Shown: positions 47,214 through 59,374, counted from the stretch's first letter. The stretch is 64,000 nt of DNA from Neckera pumila (GCA_963969595.1 OZ018418.1:4407001-4471000), one strand, 5' to 3'. Notes: generated from the letters alone by a model not told the origin. Numbers and translations: made by a program.

Positions 47214-47802
47214 TCAACGGAACAAACTCATTAACAATTCTGATCCATCCACTAGTTTCTTCACTTCTTCATTCACATACCGAAAAACGTCCAACTTAGT
47301 CATATTCATACGCAACAAAATTAGTGGTAACACTGCATTGTCCATCTTCCTTTGTATTGAGCGATGAGGTTGTTGACATCCAGCTTCAATCACAAAAATG
47401 TTGAGGCTTTCCCTAGCAGTTGACATTTTTGCACTTTCCCTCCCTTGGCACGTATTTCCATGAACAGTTGCCACTCTGCCGTATACAACTTGTGATGTCT
47501 TCAACTGCTTGAAACACCTCTGGGAATAACCCAATGCCGCGGCATAGCATGCATTGCAAACCACCATGCCATCCAACTTTGTCACATACTTGTCTCTTGT
47601 CGGCCCTTCTATGCGAGTGTAGAAAGCATTCAGCATTTGCAAGATCCACGTTGACCTCGCTTTGTATTTTTGACCCCAAGCCATATACCGCTGAAAATAT
47701 ATTTTGTACCAACAGCTCATAAGCAATTGCGTTTGCAAGCCCCCTTTTCCTTTGCATGCAAGACACTTTCAAGAGTAACTTCTTGACTAGTTGTCGCAGC
47801 AC
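47214..47802 (-). pseudogene. N-terminal fragment of a DUF7869-type transposase
   Basis: Two overlapping minus-strand frames carry it. 47738-47214 reads KLDGMVVCNACYAAALGYS, YGRVATVHGN and ESLNIFVIEAGCQQPHRSIQ, matching the region upstream of the core in this family (Cys pair, then a helical segment ending in a short PH/MPH-like motif). The upstream part in the other frame includes SCMQRKRGLANAIAYELL. Orientation is opposite to the core fragment at 46.7 kb, so either two insertions or an inversion is involved. Confidence 0.5.
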
Positions 47803-47861
47803 AAGGCAAGCAATTTCCCAGTTATACTACCAAAAACCACTTTAAAGTATAACAAAGTGAC

Positions 47862-47930
47862 TCTAAAGATCGAACCCGCGAGATTCTGTGAAGTAGATAG
47901 CCCTATTTGGTCTCTAAGCTAAGTCAGTAC
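47862..47930 (-). mobile_element. tRNA-like promoter segment (SINE or tRNA relic)
   Basis: On the minus strand the segment reads TTAGCTTAGAGACC (A-box-like), then about 30 bases, then GCGGGTTCGATC (a good B box). No acceptor stem is formed, so it is a SINE head or a tRNA pseudogene. It lies just outside the 3' end of TE unit 2. Confidence 0.4.
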
Positions 47931-47939
47931 CTATATTTC

Positions 47940-50900
47940 CTCTTCCGGTTCAAACACACAACCGGAAACACAACAACACCCAGAACTACAATTAGACCCT
48001 TTCTTATTTCTCCGATCCGGTCCACATTCCGATTGGGTCTGATCAACTTTCATCCGCTCATACTACTACCCGGTTTAGTTTTACCTCTGTTTCACCATCA
48101 GAGGGATTGCCCCTTGTTTTTGAGAGTGGCAAGCCCGCCGCTCCTTCCGTGAATTATAGTGGCTGAAGACCCACTTCTTCTTTCTTCAATTCTCTACACT
48201 AACCCAGACCTGGTTTGATCCTTCACAGCCACCCAGAAAACTCTCCGGATCACTGGTCACACAAAGACCCCCCATACAGCCCTTCCATACTACAACAACC
48301 TTAGCGCCCCGTTCCGTCTGTGCGAAGCCAGGCGGCTGCAAGAGAACCCGTCCGTTCCAACCTCTACTAAAGTTCTTCCGTTTGCCCAATGAGGCGGCGA
48401 GATCTCTCAGGAGATCGGACACTCAACCGGATTTCACACCCAGGAGTTCTAGCAAGACTAAGGAATCCCTCCCTATCCGCCTAGCCTAACAACGGCTGTC
48501 TCGCCCGGAATTCTAAACTCTAGAGCTGCTGAGGAACTGGAATCCCCTCCCAACGCTTTCGCAACCCGCTCACCTGCACATAAGACCAAAACAAACACGC
48601 CAAAGGGAAAAATCACATCCACACTAGCACGCGCCTTCCTAACTCCTCGCCCCACGACCCTACCGCACACGGGAGAGACACACAACAAGAAGCCAAGAGA
48701 AGACATATGCAAAAATGAGGTGAAAGAACTCCCAGCTCCCAAGCGGGGGCTGACTTATATACAACTTGATTACAAAGCAAAAAGGGACCTCAAAATCCGC
48801 GCTGGAAATCCAGATCCGATCCTAACAAGCCAGACCGGATAATCATCCGATCCGGTCCTAACAAGCCAGACCGGATAATCATCCGATCCAGTCCTAACTA
48901 ACTTACAAATATTTTACATTCCTACTAACTTCCTATCCTACTCTCCAATTCCCCCGCCCAGCATAGGACTCTTAGGTTCCTTGGGCAGTTGATTGAAGAC
49001 GTCCGCCAAGTTCCGGCTCCATTCGCCGGCAGCTGGATCCGAAAGATTTGACCCGGGCGACGAATCTATTTGAATTGGCTGCCCCGTTCCAAGTCTCCTG
49101 TGACTCTTCTATGACTCGGGTGTATGATCCTTGCGCTCACCTGGATTCGATCCTCGCGCTCACCCGGATTCGATCCTCCTGCTGGAAACGAATTCGGCAT
49201 CGAAATGTCCGAGAGGTGGATTTCCCGGGAAAATAAGGACCCGTTCAGCTTCTGACTGCTGATGTCCATCCGGTCGGCTGCCTCTCGTGCTGCCACTAAG
49301 GATGCTTCCACCCGATCGGTGAAGTTGCTGAGGATCCGAACTATCCGGGAACCGGATACCTTCTTCTCCTCGTGCACCCCTTGGTCAAATAAGGCCGCCT
49401 TGACTGCGGTGGATCTGGACTCTCCGAGAGTGCCCTTCATCGACTCAGCCACCTTCCGGGTTGCCTCCGCCATCTCCCGGACTGCTGCCTTGTCTTCTCT
49501 GAGGGTGACCATGTCCGCCCTTAGAGTATCGACTTCCTCTTGAAGTCGACGGATATCCATCTCCTGTTTCCGGTTTTCTTCCGGATCGGCCAGGAATTGT
49601 CCCACCTTACCCGGCAAATCGCTATCGACTGGTGCACCCACCAGTTCAAAGATAGTGCTCAAAGTCCTCCGCTTGACCTCCCAGTCCGCCCGTATTTCGG
49701 CCGGGACAACCGTTAACTGGTTGAACGGGTCGGTCGGATCCTCAAGATCCGGCATCTCAACATCCGGTCCCTGTTCTGGTGTAGACCAGGGGTTCGACGG
49801 GGGTCTTCTCTTATAAGGAGGCGTCGTCTTCTGACGCTTCCTCTATCGGGACGGCTCCTCCTCTTCTTCTTCTTCCGTCTCGGATTCGGATCCGGTCTGC
49901 TCCTCCACCTCGTCATCCGAACCCGACTCTCCATACTTCAGGATCGATTCCTGAACACCCCACGTCTTCTCCTCAGTAGGAGTGAGAAGTTGGTTCCACT
50001 GGTAGAGGTGGAAAAGGTAGGGACTCAAAGGAGTGGCCCTACTCTTTCCGATCCTCGTCACCAGCTGGGACACCAGATCGGAAAAGATCCGGGCCCAATT
50101 CACCTTCCGTTCCCCGCTCAGGGAACCGAAAATGGTGTTGCCGAGGGTCATCGTCACCCTCGTCGGCTTCTCCGGGTGGACGATCAGAACTAGGAACTGA
50201 AGGAGGTTACGATGCTGGTCGTTCTTACAGTCTGCGACCGCGTACCCGTCCTTGTTACTCGGTTCCCCATGAAACTTGTCATGGATGAACTCATCCTTCC
50301 GCCCGGCCATACCGGAACCTCCCATCCGGAAGTTGTAAACTTTCCTCCACCGTTCTTCTTCCCATTCGGTCGGGCGGCCCCGGAGAGTGTTGTCGAACTC
50401 GTTCGACACCTTGCACTTGATCTCCCTCACCATCCGCTCCTCACGAAACCCCCAGGGTTTATCCATCAGGACGAGGCACCCCATGGCGTTGAGATCCTCC
50501 ATCAGCTCAGTCCGGGCCGGTTCCTCCATAGGAATGACCGGAACTATCTTCCAGAGCTTGACGTCGGAGGAGGAACTGGGAGCGCCCGGTCTGGTCTTAC
50601 GCAGCTGAGGCATGGACACCAGACGACCGCTGGACCCTTACAGATCGCTACCTCACTCTCTCCTAGCCGCACGTCCCGTTCCTCACTTCCTCTCGTCCGA
50701 TCTCAACCGGAAAGCACTCACAAAACCTGCAACCCACACGTTCTTTACTCTTCCTACACTCTCAGACACACCCAGCCGGAAGCGCACATACATCAATGGC
50801 TCTGGCGCGGACGGAGGCAAAAAAGCGCTCAAGGTCAACTCCAGAGCTCAAGGGAAGTAAAGGAGTGAAAATGAGGACGACCAGCCCTTATATACTCTCA

Positions 50901-51130
50901 GAACCCCTGGCACGTCATCATGACTTTTTCCGGTCCGGTCCATATCGATCCGGTCCAACCCTACTCCGTTTTGAGGTGAAATCCGGATATGATTCTGCTC
51001 CTGAATACTAACATTCTGACCAGAACAGATACAGTTTTCTCCTTACTGGATTATCATTGCCTATCCATAGTTTCCTTCTGCCCTTCTAACCGGATACGGA
51101 TCCTAATTACCGGTTTCCGTTTCGCTATTC
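47940..51130 (-). mobile_element. TE-like unit 2, boundaries uncertain
   Basis: GC-rich region with many CCGGAT/ATCCGG words around the paralogue of the unit 1 gene. A 36-bp minisatellite (ACAAGCCAGACCGGATAATC plus ATCCGATCC) occurs in about two and a half copies at 48812-48905. The 5' side 50640-51130 and 3' side 47940-49060 have no credible frame. I see no terminal repeats. Confidence 0.4.
49066..50619 (-). pseudogene. Acidic/coiled-coil protein of TE unit 2, one stop in frame
   Basis: ATG at 50619 (MSMPQLRKTRPG) opens a frame that runs to 49066 with a single TAG at 49843, about 517 codons in all. The first 200 residues are globular: VKLWKIVPVIPMEEPAR, MDKPWGF, KDGYAVADCK, NTIFGSLSGERKVNW and SPYLFHLYQW. 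Then follow a Glu/Asp-rich tract, a basic patch (KRQKTTPPYKRR) and a coiled-coil (RRLQEEVDTLRADM). The paralogue at 1707-3518 shares the globular block and the acidic tract. I do not recognise the fold. A gag-like or DNA-binding accessory role is a guess from its setting. Confidence 0.6.
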
Positions 51131-51136
51131 AGACAA

Positions 51137-51892
51137 TCAGAGGAAAACCAAAAATTCCGGTTGCGACATTAGTTGACTCCCCCACTCTCTCAGATTTCTC
51201 AACCTTGCCCTTCGATTTGCCATTGAATAATTCTTCCTCGGTGTATCCCTTCCACTCTTCGGTATCCCTTCCACTCTTCTTCCGTCAGGAGTACTTCCTT
51301 TAGATCCTTGCGTCGTAGGAGAACTTCTTTCCGTTGTGCTTCTTTCACCATGACTTGGCAAAGTCACATAAGAATTGCTAGCATTTCCTTCTACGTCCTC
51401 AAAATCAAACTGTGGTGTCGGGACAAGAGGAAAGGAGAAATTTTGTGCCTCTCTTGAATTACTATTGGTTGTTTTCACTTCTGAAGGACGTGGCGTACGG
51501 ACCAAAGATTGGCGCCATCGTATGACCTTCCCTATACAATTGCCTAATAACTTTTCCACCACCTCACCAACCCATTTGGTTCCATCTATTGCATGTGTAA
51601 CACAAACTGCAACTTCAAAAGGACATAGCTTCACTTGGTGAAGTTCAATGCCACATATGAAACTCGTATCCACTACACCAACACCCATAACGTTACCACT
51701 GTCCCCGATAAGTAGAACACTCCCACTTGCAGCATGGGAGATTTCATTGGTAGGTTGATGCTCTTTGTCTTTAAAAAGTCGTGCTTGTACCACACGTGCT
51801 AGCCTTTCTCCTATGCTCTTTTGTTTTGTTGCAGCCACCGCATTGCCTACAGCATAGAAAGACACTGGACTTCCAAATGCTTGTGTTGCCAT
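51137..51892 (-). CDS. Open 251-codon frame, possibly DUF8039-like TE protein
   Basis: The frame is unbroken from ATG 51892 (MATQAFGSPVSFYAVGNAV) to a stop at 51137, unlike most coding segments here. The centre reads ASGSVLLIGDSGNVMGVGVV, then GKVIRWRQSLV; the order 'small residue-Gly-Val ... Gly-x-x-Ile-x-Trp' recalls DUF8039, found with CACTA elements in plants, but the match is weak. The C-terminal third is Ser/Thr/Arg-rich and may be read-through of non-coding DNA. It may equally be an exon with its remainder lost. Confidence 0.4.
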   Translation of the reverse strand: MATQAFGSPVSFYAVGNAVAATKQKSIGERLARVVQARLFKDKEHQPTNEISHAASGSVLLIGDSGNVMGVGVVDTSFICGIELHQVKLCPFEVAVCVTHAIDGTKWVGEVVEKLLGNCIGKVIRWRQSLVRTPRPSEVKTTNSNSREAQNFSFPLVPTPQFDFEDVEGNASNSYVTLPSHGERSTTERSSPTTQGSKGSTPDGRRVEGIPKSGRDTPRKNYSMANRRARLRNLREWGSQLMSQPEFLVFL

Positions 51893-53430
51893 TTCATTTG
51901 ATCACTAATATCCAATAATACTTCACTTGCTGATAAACAATTCACTTGCTCTGTCTTTGCAATCAAATGTCCACACTGTAGTTCCATATAAATACCAAAA
52001 ATTCAATACATGGCCCGTATCCCTTTCAAATAAACAAAAAACATGCAACATTGTCTAGATAGGAGTTCCATTGCTACTAAAATTTAATGAGAAGCATATG
52101 CTAATTCTTCTTTAGGGCTTCCTTTCTTCTTTCAACATCAATGTAAAAAATCAATTAACTATATAAACAAAGCACACATTACAAGTGGCACCAACAACTT
52201 CTTTTATTCAACGCCTAATTATCCTTAGTATCTTCAAAGCCCTCTTCCTTCTATTTTTACCTAAACATTGTCTACTTGCACTTGCCCACTAAGGCTTCAT
52301 TATTCATATAGTAAATGTCATTTTATGATAGAGGAGTGTTTTTCTTTTAGAATTTTTCTATAAAAAGTTGGTCATATAAAAGCTCTTTGACATATTTTAA
52401 TTTAAAATTTAAAAAAATAAAATTTTAGATACCGATTTTGGTCATTATCAAATTACATAGAAATCACCATTTCAATACTTCAACATTCTTCCCATTCAAC
52501 TACAATTCAGTTGTTGACATTGAATACACCTATACATTCATAAGAAGGTAGTTTTCATGTACATGTTCCAAAATCCCACAAGATTTTTTTTTCCTTCCAG
52601 AAGTACAGGGGTCACACGCTTCTTGTAATGTACACTACAAATCCTAGGCACAAATCCAATTGCAACCCTCCATCATTCTTTTCTTCTGTACAAAGTCCAC
52701 AAGTAAACCACAATTCCATCATTATTGAAAAACATAAATAAAACTTCTATCTAATCAACATGATGGCTTCAATGTGAAAAAAATATGAACTTCCCTAATT
52801 CCCTTCTTATATGTAGAATAGAAAATAAAAAAATTGTATTCTATAAAACTTGACTTCATAGTCCTCACATTGAAAGTCATAATTTTTTTCATATCTTCCA
52901 TTCTTTTTTATAATTGCTAACTCTTATTCAATATTGTTGTTTCCTAGAGACCCACATTTTCCATATACTCTTCCAAGAATTTCAATGAACTTGAGAATTC
53001 AAATATTGAATGCCTCATAAAAAAAAACTTGGATTCAACTTGACGACAAGAAATCCTCTTTTATGGTAATTGCATCAGGATTTGAAACTATGAAACCTTT
53101 TTTTGTCCCTTAGATTCAATAACTAAAGTTGTATCCACACGATATACATGAATAAAATTTTGGATTGTGACAATTTCTAGAAAGTTCTAGGAATTGGTTT
53201 ACAGCTAATTTGCATGATGAATACAACCTCATCCTCTGTTACAAATGAGATACAAATTTTACTCCACAATTTCAATAGTTCGTTTTAATTCCTAAGAATA
53301 CAATGGGGTTTGTGAAAAAATCTCAATGTCTTATAATATATATATTGAACATTACATCTTTTTGTGAGTTTTTTCAAGAAACAAAGATTATATTTTGCAT
53401 TACAAATAGAAATTTTCCTCATTGTATAAT
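51893..53430. other. AT-rich gene-poor stretch
   Basis: No credible gene, RNA or repeat in 1.5 kb. The part before 52150 may contain the promoter of the minus-strand frame at 51892. Confidence 0.3.
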
Positions 53431-53582
53431 CACTACAAAAAAGAAGGATATAAATGACTTGTCCATAATGACTGCATCGACAAGAATGACTACAAAATGA
53501 CTATAGAATGACTATTTTGCAATCATTCTTGTCGGTGCAGTCATTGTGAACAAGTCATTTTAACCCCTCTTTTTTTGTAGTG
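53431..53582. mobile_element. CACTA-type miniature element 2 (152 bp)
   Basis: The element begins CACTACAAAAAAGAAGG and ends CCTCTTTTTTTGTAGTG, near-perfect inverted termini with the CACTA signature, and is flanked by AAT on both sides. The interior folds back (ATGACTGCATCGACAAGAAT against ATTCTTGTCGGTGCAGTCAT), and AATGACT is repeated several times. It is non-coding and non-autonomous. Confidence 0.85.
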
Positions 53583-56500
53583 AATCAGAGCCTACTAGCG
53601 TTTTCAATCAACACTAAATTACCTTTTCAGTCCTAGCATTAGAAATTTTGTTGGCTTTGCTAAATCATATCTTCTTTCTATTAAAAGAGAACGATCTAAT
53701 AATTAGTAATGACATTACTTTCTCTTTCTTCTAAGAATACTTCTTCAATATTCCTCCAATTCTTTACAATTTTGGTTCTTAACTTATCACTTCTATATAA
53801 AGGTAGGCAAGAAAAGTTTCCAATTTCAACATGAAATAGGACTTGTATATTTTCAATACCTAAGAACAAGAAATTCTTTACCAAATCAATAGTACCCAAA
53901 AGGACTACTATAGCAAAAGATTTAATTAACTACAAAACAATTTTAAAAACTAAGTCCAATAATGGAGATCACAAAGGGCTACTCTAAATCCAAAGAGCCA
54001 CTTATAGGGAATATGGGACTGTGGTGGTTATAATGACTCATACTCTACAATGATTATTGTACTACATGTAGCCTCCTTCAAAAAAGTTGGGCACACAAAA
54101 TTGAAGTGTATTCTTTGGTTACTAAAGACAATGCCCTTGTTTTTGCTTCATGTCTAATATATACAATTTCCATCCATTTTGGGTTGAAATATAAATGCCA
54201 GTTAACAAAAGATTTTGAAGCTACACACGGATGACTTTTTAACTTCATTTATTCTAGTAAAACCATTCAAAACCCCCCAAACAAGTGACCCATTGTGCAC
54301 ATCAGGTACTCTAAGTCTGTGGAAGTCACTTTTTGGAAAAGTAACTCCTACTTTCAAACTAAAATTCAAGATTCCTACCTACCAAATATTTGATCACAAA
54401 GTTCAATTACACATGCAACTATACTATTCAAGACTTGTACATTCATGATTTTTTCCATATTAGGTCCAACAAACAATCGCTCCTTCTATTGCCAACAATA
54501 TTTTGTTTGACATGAATGCATAAAATATTGGATCTCAAAATCAAAATTAAAACTAATTTTGTATAAGAAAATCATTTGAAGCTCAAAACATTGTTAGGTT
54601 TATTGAATGGTCATATTTTCTATATTCTCCGTACCAAACCAAAGAGAAATCTAAGGCACCGAAACACTTATAATTTGCATAATACCATAAAGGAAGGACT
54701 TTTTTAATGACCAGATTTTATTGGGAGATAATTTAAACCAAACCTAGCGTGAAAAACTACCACTTTAATTCTCAATAATGCATATAAAGATTGCAACCTC
54801 TATTACATTTGTAATGTTCATCAATACATGTGTCACTTTAGGATAGTAAAATAAGACTTCAACTTGAACATCCCATATATAAGTTACTTGAAAGAGGTAG
54901 ATACGAAATTATGCAAGACATAATAGGTACATATTAACAATTGACAAGACCGCACAAAAAAATCTACAAGGACAGAGATCCTAATATTAAAAGTCCACAA
55001 TTTTTTTTTTAATTGAATTGTTACCAATGTCCAAATAGTGTGCATTTAGTATAAAGACACTTATTAAGCCCTATGGCACTTTTACTTCAAATTCCCTAGC
55101 TAATTAGACAAACCTCCATAACATTCAAAACCCCTAAGATTATAGACCACTTCCACTTCTTCCAAAGAATATTAACTAATAAACATTTTTAGAATCTTTA
55201 CTTCTACAAAAATCAATCGCAGTCCTCAAATTGTCGATTTTTGGACCTTGAATCTTCACCCTTACAGTATATTTAGTGTCTAGGCTTCGGCAAACTTCAA
55301 TCCATTTCTTCATTCAAATATACATTTCAAAATTCAAACATTTTCCACATGCATTCATATATGTTCAAAATTTATTCTTATTTGTTTTGAATTTAAAACA
55401 TCCATTTACATTTTTTTCAAAATTCTTCAAAGACATTTCTCTTGAACATCGCTACAAAACATTTTAGCCTTCGGGAGGTTTGCAAGTGCTAAATTATCCT
55501 ATTACAATAAAAGAGGAATTAAACATGTTTTTATTGTATTATTTTTTCTATACTTGCACCGTGGGGTGTTGGAAATTGAATCCTCAAAGGCTCTCCGCAG
55601 GGTTCAGATTTTTCCTAATGCTAAGAAATTAGTGAATTGCTTAATTTAGTTTGCCAAATTACTACATTAAGTGGGAATAATAATGACATATATCACGCTG
55701 TAATTGATGTACTCCTTAGTCTCACACCCTAACAAATTTGCTAAAAGAAATTCGAAATTGGTGTATTTTGAGATTTCCAGACTATGTAAAAATAGTTTTT
55801 GAACTCTTTCTACATTTATTGTTTCCACAATGTCCATGAGAAATAAAATAGATTATGAAGCATATTATTGTAGCTATAGTCACTTCTTTTAGCTTAACCT
55901 CTCAAGGACTAAGAAGATAGAATGTGTCTTTTTTAAAATTCAATGGCACATTCTTACTATGTTTAAACAAATCTCTATATTTTAAACATTTCAAACTTTC
56001 CCGCAAACTTGTAGATTCAAATGTTAATGACCTTGTTGCATTTCCTGAATTTCAAAATTTAAGTTTAATAATTCTTTAAAACATTATTTAGGAAATATAA
56101 TTTAATAGAAAACTAGAAGCAACATAGCTCTTTTATAATAAAAGGAATAGTGAGGATGGAAAAACTATTTTTTTGGACATTTGTAGCCATTACATTCTAC
56201 AAATAAGTTGTGTTTAGAAAGAAATCTAAAATTTGTATATCTTGCAATTTTTATTTTGCTTTTACAAAGTGTTCAAGTTCAAAAATTAGCTTGCACATAA
56301 ATTTTATAAAAAATTTAAGGATCCAACTTTGTTAGTTTTGGACTTTTATTCTCTGGGCTTTAACATATTTACGAATTTGAGAGATATCTTTAAGTCCCAT
56401 TTTTTCAAATTTAAAAATTTTGAAGTTGCTTTTCATTCTAATATAGTATGTATATATATGAGAGGATAAAAAGTATTATTCATCCTCATATAATTTTCCT

Positions 56501-57535
56501 TCTACAAAAGCTACTTTCTTTCCCTGAAATGTCAATCACCAAAAAATTTATAACCTAAATATTGAGTGGTCAATACTTTCCACAATTTATTTCACGCATA
56601 CTAGACAAAGTAGTCTTCACTTTTGTAACATTGAAATATTATATTTTAAATCATTCACGTCCAAAAACATATCAAAGAGAGATGATTCATTGAAAATTTC
56701 TATTTTTAAAACAAGTAATGCTTTGAGAACTTCAAAACATTTAAGACGAAGAAGTCCATCACAATTTAATTTTGGACTTTGTAATTGCCTATACGGCTTG
56801 CATTGTTCTTAAAGTCTTAATCTTTAATCCCTAAATGACAGACCCATGACCATTGATTTCAAACCTCACTGTCCATCATTCAATTGGCTACCACTTTGCA
56901 ACTAGATATGTATGAAAAATTTCATATTTATTTTTTAGAGATGAAAATACATGTCTTCTTTACTCTAGAAAAAATTTAGATTTTTTTGTGGAAATTTTTT
57001 TTTTTTTTAAATTTGAAGAAAAAGTGAAGAAAAATCATATTAAATAGAAAAATATTTCAAAAAATCTGAAAATTTCACCATAAGTGTGTATCACAATGAT
57101 CAACATCATGGTGTAAACTCAATTTCCGTGTCATTATATAATTAGAAAATTATAGACACTGAAAAATACACCCAAAGTTCATATTGCAATAAAATATTCA
57201 ATATTTGGAATTTTTTCAAAATTCAAATTGGAGTAGAAACTACAGTAGATGACCTTCATTTTATTAGTTTGACTCAAATTCAAGAAATATCATTTTTGTG
57301 GAGAAATTTCAGATTTTAAGCAAAATACTCTAAAACAACATATTTTGTGATTTGTTTTTTTTAATAGCTTCTCATTTTCGTGAAGACAAAAATTGGAAAG
57401 AATACAAACTCAATTGGATATTCTTCATAACCCAGTGTGAAAGGTCAACAAGGAAAAGGAAGATGAAAAATGCTTTAGAACTATTTTTAGCTCAATAGTA
57501 TTGTCATCGGAACGCCACAGAATGGCGTCCGCGAC
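53583..57535. other. AT-rich gene-poor stretch
   Basis: Nearly 4 kb without a credible gene. A GC-richer hairpin word GGAACGCCACAGAATGGCGT lies close to its end (57509). Short A/T homopolymers are frequent. Confidence 0.3.
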
Positions 57536-57539
57536 GTTC

Positions 57540-58250
57540 TAGGGTTAATGGACAAACATGCGTTTCTGGGCTATATAGAATTTTTTGAAAGGTATGTATG
57601 ACTAGAGATTCTCAAATTATGACCCCAAATTTGAGTAGAAAGTGGGGACGAGGAATATCTTCCATATGCACTAAATTTAAAGACATTTGGAAATACAAGT
57701 GAAAAATGATTGCTTAATATGTTTATTTTTTTTTGTAACTGGGCAAGTCCAGGCAAATTTTGAAAAAAACACTTTTTTCAAAAGCAAAATTTAAAATTGG
57801 ATTTTTAAAGTTATAAATCATTCCATTTTGATCAACAAGTCAAAAGTGATGAGGTTTTTTTGTTAACAAACAGTTATGGATTTTCTACTCTAAAATAAGC
57901 TTTCAAGTCCATAATCTTCCTCAATTTCCAATATTTTTCGAAAAATTTAAAATCATGGAATGAATATTGTTGATTATAACATTGCAACCACTTGGATTGC
58001 CATTTTTCAATTCTAAAATGAAATTCTTTTTAATTTAGTATTTTGAATCATTTTCTGTTATTGTCTACTTCTTATTTTTTTTCCCAATTTGTTGTTCAAT
58101 TCCAGATGATGTGAAATTTTCCAAGCCTGTAACTAACTTGTCTACAAAAAATATTCCAAAGAAGAACCACCTTCCTGGATATTATCACTAGAAAAGTGAG
58201 CTTATAAAGTGCACATGCCCTAATTTTAGCAAGGCTCAAAAAAGTGATTT
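57540..58250 (+). repeat. Dispersed repeat, copy 2 of the 24.9 kb repeat
   Basis: It matches 24940-25650 by shared landmarks in the same order (ATGTATGACTAGAGATT, GGGGACGAGGAATATCTT, CAAGTCAAAAGTGATGA, ATTGCAACCACTTGGATT, AGTGAGCTTATAAAGTGC). The inverted left arm of the 24.6 kb fold-back is not seen here, so that copy was either never folded or has lost the arm. Confidence 0.6.
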
Positions 58251-59260
58251 TAATTAATTCGGGTGCTTATATCTTGAAATGTATATGCTGCAAAACTCTA
58301 AAATTTGTAAAGCATTCTCTCAAGTCAGCATACTATAAGATCCTAAGGTTACATGTATCAAAGAAAGTTTTATCCAAATACTTGTTACTTGTTCTATAAA
58401 TGACAGTTTCATTAGCGTTTTTAATACCTAGTTTATGAGCGTTACATGGAACTTTAAGGGTTTCAATGCTGTTAAAAGTTCATCTTCTATTATACTATTC
58501 TAAAATTGCATTGAAACTTCAAGTGGCCGGTCAACAACAACATTTCTAAAACAACTTAGTAACTTACCCCCACAAAGCACAGAATGAACAACCAATTCTT
58601 CAATTTGTGCCACAAAATCCCACACAAAAGTGAAAGACACCTAGAACTTGTGGACAGAGCATGCAATTTTTGTGCAGTAACCATAGAATTTGAGTCTGTA
58701 GCTACAGATTTTGGTGATAGAGGCATTGAAAATTGATGATGATCCTTCTACAACATTACGTATCAGTAAACCTAATGAACGGCACTTCTGTTTCCCAGCG
58801 CAAGGTGGTTTATACAATGCATAAGACTTGATTCTTGATGCAACATTTTGATAGAGGCTTGGTGGAGACAGACTCTTCCGACATTCCGATACTTCGCAGA
58901 GAGACTCGTCGAAGAGACATTCAAGAGACAAACTTTCTTTTGAGATTTCAGTTGCAGAGAGTTGAGAGAGACTGGTTTGATAGAGACTTCGGCAACTCTT
59001 CAATGACGTCTCCCAACGTCTTTAGCAGTTCTTCCAAACATTACACAATGAGGGGAAAGCTCGCACTCTTCCAAATGACCCTCTGATTGTTTTCTCCTCT
59101 CCTCTATTGTATAGTTACCCTAATTGTTTGTTCAGAACTCTTCAGAACTGTTGCTGGAGTTCAAGTCGGCAGCAAACAAGTATCTTTACGGTGAGTTTTG
59201 TGAATCCAAAAAATTGCATTCAAATTTTTGTAGTGGGCTCTTGTTTCTCCGTTTTCTTGA
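58251..59260. other. Spacer with an unassigned moderately coding-like part
   Basis: From 58830 to 59090 composition is more balanced and a frame of 83 codons exists (58835-59086), but it has no recognisable motif and 'GATAGAGACTT(G/C)GG'-like words suggest a small repeat instead. Nothing firm is supported. Confidence 0.25.
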
Positions 59261-59265
59261 TAGCG

Positions 59266-59374
59266 GTGAACAGCGAACCTCCGTGCCCGCGGAGGTTCAT
59301 TGTTCATTGAAGTTTTTTTTCTTCGACCAGATGAACAGTGAACCTCCGCGCGTGCGGAGGTTCACTGTTCATTG
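59266..59374. repeat. Two related GC-rich hairpins
   Basis: The second, 59331-59372, is a perfect palindrome: ATGAACAGTGAACCTCCGC, loop GCGT, then the exact complement, 19 bp of stem. The first, about 59266-59306, has TGAACAGCGAACCTCCG against CGGAGGTTCATTGTTCA, 15 of 17 paired. They are direct copies about 64 bp apart in an otherwise AT-rich setting. Confidence 0.85.
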
